IMG/VR virus record: IMGVR_UViG_3300031673_000116
Coordinates: 1-45,141 of that record
Reading direction: 5' to 3' (one strand)
DNA from: a virus
Length of the DNA stretch: 45,141 bases
Shown here: positions 21,190-29,600 of the stretch, piece by piece
Layout of the letters: the number at the start of each line of letters is the position of its first letter
How positions within the stretch are numbered: position 1 is the stretch's first letter
Program-made: the position numbers and the translations under genes
Notes under the pieces: generated by a model
What the model saw: the letters and a program-made list of their open reading frames with translations, nothing else
The model's database searches: none
Told to the model about the DNA's origin: nothing

Positions 21190-23664
21190 ATGAAAGAAAC
21201 TACTGTTAGCGTAATTATCCCCACATATAATCTGATTTCTTGTTTGTCCGACTGTGTTGAATCAGTTAGGGCACTTTCTGATTGCAAGATCCAGCTCATT
21301 GTAGTGGACAATGCACCCGATGACGAGGGAACAAAGGCATGGTGTGAGTCGTTTGGTGACATTGAATATTACAGGAACACAGTCAATAATTTTCCGTCCG
21401 CGATCAATCTTGGGATGGAACATGCTGTTGGTGATTACATTGTCTGGCTGAATAATGACACTATCGTTTGTCCTCATTGGGACTCTCGTTTGATTGAAGC
21501 CTTCGCAGGGGGAGAGGCCGCATATCAGATTGAGGTAGGTGCCGTGGGTCCTATTTCAACCACAGTTGGCGGGCCACAAAGAGAAGAGAATCTTGCCTAT
21601 ACAGCAGATGGATATGAGAAGTTTACAGAGGAAATCTATCAAGCACGCAAGGGTGCATATGAGATGAGTGGATTCCTCACAGGGTTTTGTCTCATGGTCA
21701 AGGCATCTGCCGCCAAGAAAGTAGGGAAGCTAGATGAAGATTTTGGCATTGATGCACACGGTGGTTTTGAGGACAATGATTATATCACCAGACTTATTCA
21801 TTCTGGCTACACAGCTATTATTCATCGAGGGGTATTCATCCATCACCAGATGAGTAGAACATTCCGCAAGTTCTTTCCAGAGGACAAAGTGGGGATGGTT
21901 AATAAGTCCAGGTTCTACAGAAAATGGAAGGAGATCAATAAGCAGCACAATAAGCTAGCTGTTTGCTATCGTGTTCGTATCCCCAATGACAGACACATGG
22001 ATTACTTTGAGAGATCTCTTAGTAAGTGTGCATCATTCGCTGATGGTATCGCAATCTTCAACGATCACTCTACTGTAGATAATTTTCACGACAAGGTGAA
22101 AGCTGCATGTGGTCCGTGTGAAGTTGTGATCCACGACAAAGAAGGTGATCTATTCAATGAACGTGATGATAGGAATCAGAACATTGATTTGGCTAAGTCT
22201 GCGTTCAATCCTGATTGGTTGATTACCCTGGATCATGATGAGATTTTCGAGGATGCCGTAACCCGTCAGTCCTTGGAGAAGCTCATGAACTTCCCTGATC
22301 CTGTCATTAAGTCTTATGGATTTCATTTCTGTACTTTCCATAATGATGAAAATAAGTTCCGTAAAGATGGTACTATGGGGAACATGGCTGGGTACAGGAT
22401 GTGGAGGAACGTACCAGGCAGGAAGATCATTCGTGGGAACAAGATTGGCTTGCACTGCGGCAATCATCCTGAATTCTCTAACCTTGAGAGATCATTCACT
22501 AATTTCAGAATCAAGCACTTGGGATACGTTGACAAGGTACAGGACAGAGAGAGGAAGAAAGATTACTACAATAGTCTTGACACAGACAAGAAGGTCAATC
22601 TGATTGGCGCTGACAATTATGACCATGTGGCAGATGAGAGCACTCTGAGATTGTACACCTACAAAGAGAACAACGGCGCTGCGCTTGTCCTGATGGTAAA
22701 GAACGAGGAGGACTATATTTCTGAGCTGCTAAATCGGCACGGCGCCATGTTCCCAGAGATCATTGTTGTTGATACTGGATCCACCGATCACACTGTTGAA
22801 CTTTGTAAGTATTTCACAGACAAAGTATATCTATTCAACAAAGAGACCAGGCCGCAGTATTTTGACGAAGATGGAACATTGATGGACCTCTCTGCCCCCA
22901 GGAATTTCGGATTAGATCAGGTCACAGAGGAATGGGCCGTAATTCTTGATGCAGATGAATATATCCATAACCCATTGGTAGTTCGTCACATGATGGATGA
23001 GAACACAATTGATGCCTATCAGCACCAGATTAAGAACCTCCAGAGGAACGGTCACTATACCATCTCAGAGTCCATCAGGACCGTCAGGATGAGTTCCAAG
23101 CTGCGTTGGACGGGTAGGGTACACGAGACAATCGACAAGAAGACAAGCCCCAATTCTGTTGTCACCATCCCCCATGGGCTTGATCATATTCATACTGGAT
23201 TCCTCAAGTCACAAGAGAAGGTCCATGCCAAACTTGAACATTACTCAAAGTTGCTACGGGCCGACCTACAGGACAACGCAAACAATGCCAAGGCTCACTA
23301 CGCCATAGGCGCACACTTCATGAACAAAGATAGATGGATTGAGTGTGAGGCTGCGTTCACAATTGCCTGCAATCTAGAGAAGACTTTTTACCCACCTCGT
23401 AGGGATCTTTGTTATTACTACATGAGGAAGGGCGCGACACTAATGCAGCAGACACTTGAGTTCCTCCCACAAGACCATACGTTCCGCCCACATGCACAGA
23501 AAGTTCTAGATTTTGTTAGAGAGAACTGTGGTGTGTTAAAGGTTGGGAATCCTGATTTGAGCGACAATACGGATGTTTTGGAATACCACAAGATTATGAA
23601 CAAAATGTTTGCTGATGACAACTACAAGGATATTGTGAAATCTACAGGATTGACAGACCTGTAA
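21190..23664 (+). CDS. Three-domain GT2 glycosyltransferase
   Basis: An 824-residue protein. Domain 1 (about residues 1-255) is a rhamnosyltransferase-like GT2: VSVIIPTYN, QLIVVDNAPDDEGT, WLNNDTIV. Domain 2 (about 255-495) is a divergent GT-A: GIAIFNDHSTVDN and WLITLDHDEIFED. Domain 3 (about 500-690) is another GT2: ALVLMVKNEEDY, IIVVDTGSTDHT, VILDADEYI. A C-terminal helical tail (about 700-824) looks TPR-like. Each domain keeps a DxD-type acidic site, so up to three sugar transfers may be coded in one chain. There is no membrane segment. GAGG precedes the ATG. It lies between neck genes, downstream of the phosphatase-like enzyme. Confidence 0.85.
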   Translation: MKETTVSVIIPTYNLISCLSDCVESVRALSDCKIQLIVVDNAPDDEGTKAWCESFGDIEYYRNTVNNFPSAINLGMEHAVGDYIVWLNNDTIVCPHWDSRLIEAFAGGEAAYQIEVGAVGPISTTVGGPQREENLAYTADGYEKFTEEIYQARKGAYEMSGFLTGFCLMVKASAAKKVGKLDEDFGIDAHGGFEDNDYITRLIHSGYTAIIHRGVFIHHQMSRTFRKFFPEDKVGMVNKSRFYRKWKEINKQHNKLAVCYRVRIPNDRHMDYFERSLSKCASFADGIAIFNDHSTVDNFHDKVKAACGPCEVVIHDKEGDLFNERDDRNQNIDLAKSAFNPDWLITLDHDEIFEDAVTRQSLEKLMNFPDPVIKSYGFHFCTFHNDENKFRKDGTMGNMAGYRMWRNVPGRKIIRGNKIGLHCGNHPEFSNLERSFTNFRIKHLGYVDKVQDRERKKDYYNSLDTDKKVNLIGADNYDHVADESTLRLYTYKENNGAALVLMVKNEEDYISELLNRHGAMFPEIIVVDTGSTDHTVELCKYFTDKVYLFNKETRPQYFDEDGTLMDLSAPRNFGLDQVTEEWAVILDADEYIHNPLVVRHMMDENTIDAYQHQIKNLQRNGHYTISESIRTVRMSSKLRWTGRVHETIDKKTSPNSVVTIPHGLDHIHTGFLKSQEKVHAKLEHYSKLLRADLQDNANNAKAHYAIGAHFMNKDRWIECEAAFTIACNLEKTFYPPRRDLCYYYMRKGATLMQQTLEFLPQDHTFRPHAQKVLDFVRENCGVLKVGNPDLSDNTDVLEYHKIMNKMFADDNYKDIVKSTGLTDL

Positions 23665-23684
23665 GGATAATGTAGAGTTTAATC

Positions 23685-24422
23685 ATGGCAGATATATTTG
23701 GATTCAGCAATGTTAAGGGGACAAGCAATAAGAACATTATTACTGCCGGTGACAGTAATTCGGTAATGCAGATACAGGTAGACTTTAGCGAGATTACACA
23801 GCTCTTTGCTATCTATAATGAGAATGGAACAATTGCCAGAGGAGCCAGGGCGGCAATTAATCGAGCATTCAAAAAGATGGCAACCACTACACGTACAAGA
23901 TTGAAGGCAAATACCAACAAGAATAAGTTTGACAACAGGAGAAGTGGACGAAATCTTACATTTAGGCGCAAGGTGATTGTCCCCTATGCAGCAAGGACCG
24001 CCAAGGATAGGTCTCACATTACCAGCGGGAATCCACAACTGATAAATAGATTCAATAGTGACATGACTAAGGGCGTTGATATCACCCAACCAACCGATCC
24101 AGACAAGAACAAGATTACGGTTCAGATTGGATGGGATCCAAAAGCGACGAGAGTGGGGAATAATCGAGTAGATCTTCGCCATATCCCGGGGGTCATTACC
24201 GGTAAACGATTCTCTGTTCCTCGTGACGTATTGACTCTTACTTTGAACGAGGTTGAAAAGAACTTTGATGATATACTCAACAAAGAGATGAATAATTTTA
24301 TTAGTTCAGATTCGATCAGCCCATTCTCTGCCACAGGCAAGGGGGCCTCTTTGTCTGTTGGCCTCAATGATCTTGGATTCCAGGCAGCCCAGGGAATTGG
24401 TGACTTTATTTCGGGTGTGTAA
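23685..24422 (+). CDS. Head-tail joining protein (HK97 gp10-like candidate)
   Basis: A 245-residue basic protein. The region around residues 55-115 (ARAAINRAFKKMATTTRTRL followed by a basic linker) matches the helix-plus-basic pattern of gp10-like minor tail/neck proteins that seal the head-tail joint. The next gene looks like a tail terminator, which is the expected partner. A weak ribosome site precedes the ATG. This places the glycosyltransferase pair inside the neck module. Confidence 0.6.
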   Translation: MADIFGFSNVKGTSNKNIITAGDSNSVMQIQVDFSEITQLFAIYNENGTIARGARAAINRAFKKMATTTRTRLKANTNKNKFDNRRSGRNLTFRRKVIVPYAARTAKDRSHITSGNPQLINRFNSDMTKGVDITQPTDPDKNKITVQIGWDPKATRVGNNRVDLRHIPGVITGKRFSVPRDVLTLTLNEVEKNFDDILNKEMNNFISSDSISPFSATGKGASLSVGLNDLGFQAAQGIGDFISGV

Positions 24423-24424
24423 TT

Positions 24425-24835
24425 ATGGATAGAGTATTTGATGTAGTCACGACTTCCTTGATGAACGATACATCTGTTACGGATATCGTTGGCTCTAGGA
24501 TCAGCATGGGACATATTGCAACATTGTCTGAACCTCAGTTCCCATTGGTCACACTTGAGTTTGAGGTACGCGGTGATGTGTTGGTCCCTGGTGCCGTGGT
24601 CAGGCCACCCATCCAGATTTCGTCCTGGTCCCTCCGCAGCTTTACGGAAGCGGCAAAGATACTGAGACTGATTGAGAAGAACTTTATTGACAATATGCCC
24701 ATCCAGAATGATGACTTGAACATTACTCTGTCGGTATTGGGCACACCCACATTCGCTGCATTTTCGGAGGGCGAGAGCGAACCTAGATCATACAGTGGTA
24801 TCCAGTCTTATGACTTGAGTGTTTGTTTCAAGTAA
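24425..24835 (+). CDS. Tail terminator / tail completion protein
   Basis: A 136-residue protein starting two bases after the previous stop. MDRVFDVVTTSLMNDTSVTD and the following strand FPLVTLEF, then ISSWSLRSFTEAAKILRLIE, resemble DUF3168/gpU-type tail completion proteins that cap the tube before it joins the head. The size and position directly before the tail tube gene fit. The superfamily assignment rests on pattern and order. Confidence 0.65.
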   Translation: MDRVFDVVTTSLMNDTSVTDIVGSRISMGHIATLSEPQFPLVTLEFEVRGDVLVPGAVVRPPIQISSWSLRSFTEAAKILRLIEKNFIDNMPIQNDDLNITLSVLGTPTFAAFSEGESEPRSYSGIQSYDLSVCFK

Positions 24836-24846
24836 GAGAGGACTTT

Positions 24847-25221
24847 ATGTCTGAGAACAGTAGCAAGAACAATAGAGGCAAACCCAGGCAAGAAGAGATT
24901 GCCAGTATGCCATTTGACAAGCGATGGGAGTGTACTAGGTGCAGTAAACTTCTTGCGTTTGTTGGGTCTGAGGATGAGAATTATCTTAGGATCAAGTACA
25001 AGGATCTTTATGTCCACACCTACAAGCCTCACCATATTGGGGTGAACTGTGTGCAATGTGGGCATTATAACGAGATTTCTCAAGAGAATTTTGGGGAGAG
25101 ATATTCTTTCGACATTAAAGATGATGGTGTCCATTTCTTTGATTCCAAGTGTGAATTTGACAAGCAGGTCTTCACCCAGGAAAACATTGATGATTTTTAT
25201 ATCTTGCTTCAACAGCTATAA
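24847..25221 (+). CDS. Com-like zinc-ribbon protein
   Basis: 124 residues from the ATG at 24847, with a GAGAGGA site before it. CTRCSKLLAF (residues about 28-37) and CVQCGHYNEI (about 69-78) form a two-pair zinc ribbon that resembles the Com family, whose Mu member binds mRNA and activates translation of the DNA-modification gene mom. Here the loop between pairs is longer, and no mom-like gene was seen. The gene sits just upstream of the tail tube promoter. A regulatory RNA-binding role is possible but unproven. Confidence 0.6.
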   Translation: MSENSSKNNRGKPRQEEIASMPFDKRWECTRCSKLLAFVGSEDENYLRIKYKDLYVHTYKPHHIGVNCVQCGHYNEISQENFGERYSFDIKDDGVHFFDSKCEFDKQVFTQENIDDFYILLQQL

Positions 25222-25232
25222 GATGCTATATT
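25204..25232 (+). promoter_or_regulatory. Promoter of the tail operon
   Basis: TTGCTT (25204-25209), a 17-nt spacer, then TATATT (25227-25232). AAGGGGGTGAT at 25254-25264 and the TTG start at 25268 follow. It is placed to give extra transcript to the tail tube gene. Confidence 0.5.
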
Positions 25233-25267
25233 ATTTCTGATTGTGCTTACTTTAAGGGGGTGATTTC

Positions 25268-25798
25268 TTGGCACTTAATGTTCCTAGTGGAAATGTAAAA
25301 AATGTTTCCTTCGGTCCTGGCGTTCTGTTTATTGGCGCTCCTGGTTCTACGCCTACTACAGACGTTGGGTATGTTCGTGGGTCGCAGCTTTCGTTTGCCC
25401 GAACTCCTCTTGATCTGAATCAGGGTATGCCTGATACGCTTATCAAGCGCTGGATTACGGCTGAACAGGCTACTCTTACCTTTACTGGTCTTGAGTTGAC
25501 TCTTGCTAACCTCAAAGACGCCCTTGGCGCTGGCGAGATTAGTGGAACTAACCTTGGACTCGGTGGAGATCTGAATACTGAGGAAAGAGCGGTTATGCTT
25601 CGGCATAGCACTCAGGCAGGTTATACTATTTTCGTAGACTTCTACTTTGCCACTCGCGAGGGTGACTTTAGTATGTCTTTCGAGAATGACTTCCTTGAGC
25701 TTCCTTTTGGCTTCCGGGCGCTGGAGACAGCAACCGATTGGGCCGGGGCTGCGCTTTCTGAGCAACAGAGGCTGTTCCGCATTCGTCGTTTGGTCTAA
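25268..25798 (+). CDS. Major tail tube protein
   Basis: A 176-residue protein with a TTG start after a strong AAGGGGGTGAT. It is beta-rich with Gly/Thr content and ends with LEQQRLF-type basic sequence, as in siphovirus tube proteins that stack as hexamers around the tape measure. Codon choice resembles that of the capsid gene, which fits high expression. The chaperone pair and the tape measure follow in the classic order. The name rests on order, size and composition. Confidence 0.75.
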   Translation: MALNVPSGNVKNVSFGPGVLFIGAPGSTPTTDVGYVRGSQLSFARTPLDLNQGMPDTLIKRWITAEQATLTFTGLELTLANLKDALGAGEISGTNLGLGGDLNTEERAVMLRHSTQAGYTIFVDFYFATREGDFSMSFENDFLELPFGFRALETATDWAGAALSEQQRLFRIRRLV

Positions 25799-25829
25799 TT
25801 TCTATTCACTCTGAGGAGGGATAACTCCC

Positions 25830-26288
25830 GTGGATAACACTATCGTCACAGAAGAAGATGTCGTTAAAGATAACCCTCTTGCCAAGGAGCAGGAGATTTA
25901 TTTTAGTATTCCTGAAACCATCAAGACAATTGATGGCGACCCCAAGAAGGTCAAATATCCTATCTCTTGGAGGAAACAAGAGAACATTGTAAAGATCTTT
26001 GCTAGTGCGGTTCAGAAGAACCCATTCCCTAGCAACATGACAAACATTGGTGAGGTTGTAAACTTTGCCGTCAAAACCCTTGGAGATGTCAGTGGCGACG
26101 TTACTGCCATTTGCGCCATTATCCTTGACGAGTCTGAGGATTGGGTAATGGACAAGCTGGAGTTCGAGACAGTGATGGAGGTAGTCGTCCCTTTTGTCGT
26201 AAAAATATTCTCGACCGTGAACAAGACAGTTCTGAGCGGGACGAAGCAGAAGACAGGATCAAAGCTAGTGAACGCCATGCGCAAGTAA
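25830..26288 (+). CDS. Tail assembly chaperone, short form (G-like)
   Basis: A 152-residue protein with GAGGAGGG before its GTG start. It lies between tube and tape measure, the position of lambda G. It is a soluble, mostly helical protein that would bind the tape measure during tail assembly. Its frame contains CCCTTTT at 26189-26195, read as C-CCT-TTT, where a -1 slip enters the downstream frame. The last 30 residues are therefore present only in the unshifted product. Confidence 0.75.
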   Translation: MDNTIVTEEDVVKDNPLAKEQEIYFSIPETIKTIDGDPKKVKYPISWRKQENIVKIFASAVQKNPFPSNMTNIGEVVNFAVKTLGDVSGDVTAICAIILDESEDWVMDKLEFETVMEVVVPFVVKIFSTVNKTVLSGTKQKTGSKLVNAMRK

Positions 26289-26641
26289 GTCAATATGCTA
26301 TCACTAGATTTATTCACACTTTCATGTATAATTACAAGGGGTGGACTGTAGATACTGTACTGGACACACCCAAGGAGGTTTTGGATAGATTGTATATTTC
26401 CATTGCTAGATCGAACTTTGAAGAATCGTATGAACGGGCCTCTATGGCAGGTGCCAAGCAGGACTCCCTTAGTAATATGAGAAGGAAGTTTGATAATGCC
26501 ATCTATAAATTGGAGGGCAAATCCGGGGATCAGGTAGAATCACAGATTGACCCAATGAAGCAGATTGATCAAATGAATGCACAAATGGCAATGCTTGGAG
26601 GAGGACAATTTATTCCCGTAGTGGATGTTAAATCTGAATAG
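25830..26641 (+). CDS. Tail assembly chaperone, frameshifted long form (GT-like)
   Basis: A -1 slip at CCCTTTT (26189-26195) joins the first 122 codons of the short form to the overlapping frame, which continues CRKNILDREQ and stays open to 26641, giving about 270 residues. The T part is charged and helical and contains a conserved-looking segment (FIHTFMYNYKGWTVDTV). The shift direction, the position before the tape measure and the lack of a ribosome site for the second frame match lambda-type G/GT expression. No other canonical slippery heptamer was seen in the overlap. Confidence 0.75.
26189..26195 (+). promoter_or_regulatory. Slippery heptamer for -1 frameshifting
   Basis: C-CCT-TTT fits X-XXY-YYZ, with codons starting at 26190 and 26193 in the upstream frame. 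Slippage by -1 re-pairs as CCC-TTT and continues with TGT at 26195. No clear stimulatory hairpin lies right after it. Confidence 0.7.
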
Positions 26642-26653
26642 GGGATGAGTTAA

Positions 26654-29600
26654 GTGCCAGGACTTAGAGAATTTGCAATTACGCTGACTGCCGATGTCGG
26701 CGGGATGGTTCGCGGGATCAAGAGGGGGACTGAGGCATTTGATGCCTTTGGCTTTGAAACTCGCCTTGTTTTAAGGACCATCGGGACAGCAATTACGGCT
26801 CTTGGCGCTGGTATCTCTACATTTGTTGCATTTGGTGTTAATGAGTTTAAGAAGTTCGAGAAAGAACTCAATAACTTTACTACTCTTCTTTTTGACGATG
26901 CCTCTACAGCAACAAATGAGATTACTCAACTAACAGAAGAGTACACAAAAGCAATTCTCGATCTTTCTGTCGCATCTGGAAAGACTGCCGTAGACCTCGC
27001 AAGAGGTTTGTATGATGTTATTTCTGCTGGTTCACAAAGCATTACAGATTCGTCACAAGCAATTGAAGTTCTTACGGTTGCCACACAGTTGTCGGTTGCT
27101 GGTCTTTCTAGTGTAGAAACTGCCGCAGATGGTGTAACCACAATCATGAATGCCTACGCTACCTCTAATGTTAGCGCAGCGGAGGCAGCGGATTTCCTGT
27201 CAAATACGGTAATTCGTGGAAAGACACGCCTGGACGAATTGAATGGGAGTATGGGTCGCCTAGCGCCTCTCGCATCACAGGTCGGTATTTCCCTCAGAGA
27301 CCTTTCTATTATTTTAGCCCAGACAACTCGCTCGGGACTCAAGACAGACGAAGCTATCACTTCAATCCGTGGCATTATGCGCTCCTTTATTAAGCCAACG
27401 GCTCAAGTTAGAGAAGCAGCAAAACTTCTAGCCATACAGTTGGACGATAGTTCATTTTCCATTGACGTTAATGCCATTAGAACAAAGGGCCTTGTTGGCA
27501 TTCTTGGTCAGTTGGCTACTCGGTATCGTAGTCTTACGGGCAAGGACCAGGCTGATTTTGTTAATCAGTTGGGTGAGATTTTCCCTCGTATCCGTGGTCT
27601 TTCTGGAGGTATCGCATCTCTTACTCAGTTTCTTACTGGTTTTGGTACTGAGCTTGAGCTTGATATTGAGGCCGCAGAAAGAACCGGTACTGCGCTCAAG
27701 CAGTTTGAGGACCAGACAGATACACTTGCCTTTGCTACGGATAGACTAAGTAGCTCCATTGCCGCTCTTGCTATTCAATCTGTAGATGGCGCCCTTACTC
27801 CAGCTCTCAAGCTTATTACAAATTCATTCACATTTCTCCTTGAGGTTCTGAGAGACATCCCTATTTTGGGAGACTTGATTGCTTTGTTTGCTGGCATTAT
27901 TGGCCCCATTGTTACAGCAACTGGTGCTATTATCCTTTTTGCTGCCGAAATAGCAATCTTGGATAAGTTTATTCTCCCACTTTTTATTGCACAGATGACA
28001 AGGATGGGGATTTCTGTTGGATTGCTCACTCTCGCCACCAATGCTTCCACCTTGGCGCTCAGTCTTTTTGCCGGGGCAGTGAAGACTGGCATCCTTCGTC
28101 TCTTTGGGACGCTCCCCACATTCGCGGCCTTTGCTGCTGCTGCGTTCCTTGGCGTAAAGGCCCTCGGCGCCTTGTTGGATGTATTTGTTGAGTCGAAGGA
28201 CGTTCTCACCGAAGAAGAGAAGTCTGTTATTTCGATTTCAGAAAATATCAGAGACAATGTCCAGAGGATCAAGGACTTAGAGGAGGCGAAGAAATCGGCC
28301 CTGCTTTCATCCGAAGAGAAGATAAACCTTGATACTAGAATTAAAAATCTAACCGAAGGAATAACAAAGGCTCAGTTGGATCTAAACGAGGCAATTGAGG
28401 CGACTCCGGCAGCCAAAGCCAAACAGCTATTTGAGGATCTTACTGAGACTTTTAATCTAATTAACAATCTTGGAGAAACCAAAGGCGATGGGTTCTTCGC
28501 CCAACTAAAAGATGCCTTTACTGGCTTCCCCGAACAGCTCAAAGGTTTGTTTGAGCTATTCAAGATTTCTGGAGTTACGCTTGACGTGACCGAGGCTCTT
28601 GCAAAGGTTGAGGCAGACAGAGCCGCTGCTAGAAAGAAATTCAATGAACTGGAAGCTATTGCGTTTGTTGAGTCCGCAACCTTTAGAGAGGAGGAACTTG
28701 AAGACATAACAAACGCCCTGAGACTTGATGCTGAAAAACTTGAGGCACAGAAAGACGCGCTAGGTGCATCCGATCTAAGACTTGAGGCTCTTAACAAAGA
28801 AATTGATTTGGCTAAGGCTCTTGCGAAGGATAAGAAGAAGTCAGAATTTGATCTTGCAAAGCTCGAACAGGATAGGGCAAAGGAGGAAACCAAACGAGCT
28901 GAGATAGTACGCAAACTAAATTCTGAGATTGCTCAATCCAATGCCGCCATTCTTGCATCAAAGGCAGAGGAGTTTGCGATCAATGTTGGCATCCTCCAGC
29001 AGCAGGCAGAGAAGACACTCTCGCTTGAGGATGACCGGATTGCCCAAATTGGTTTGGTTCTTTCTATCGATGCCGAGATTGATGCGAGAGAGGCCGCGCT
29101 TGTTGCTCTTAGGGCATCTGTTAAGGAAGAGAGGGCGCTTGCCCAAGACGCAAAACTAACAGAACAGGCGACACAGGCTAGAGTTGGCGCCATCCAGGCA
29201 AATATTAATAAATCAAAAGCAGAAATCGAAGCCCTAAAAGAGAAGAAGAGACTAGAACTAGAAACACTAGAGATTCTGAGGGATAGAAACAGAGAGCTAG
29301 AGCTTTCCAGAGAAAAACGCCTTGCAGAGATCGATGTTGACAGGATCAGGTTAGATATTGCCTCTAAGATTACAGGCGTAGAGGAAGAACAAAAACAAAT
29401 TGAGATTGAGTTAACAAAACTAGTTGCCGAAGAGTTACGACTCAGGAATGATCTTCTGGATTCAGAGTTTACTGACGTAAAAGGGAACGAAGTAAAGACC
29501 AGAGAACTACAGTTCCAAAGAGATGCTCTTATCGCACAAGCAGAAGCAGCCGATAAGTTAGTTGGACTCCTTACTCGATCTTCTTTCCAGCGTGGGTTGC

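Noticed and set aside
26141-26188. Independent start for the second tail chaperone frame
   Set aside because: No ribosome site at 26141. The overlap and the slippery heptamer at 26189 favour frameshifting.
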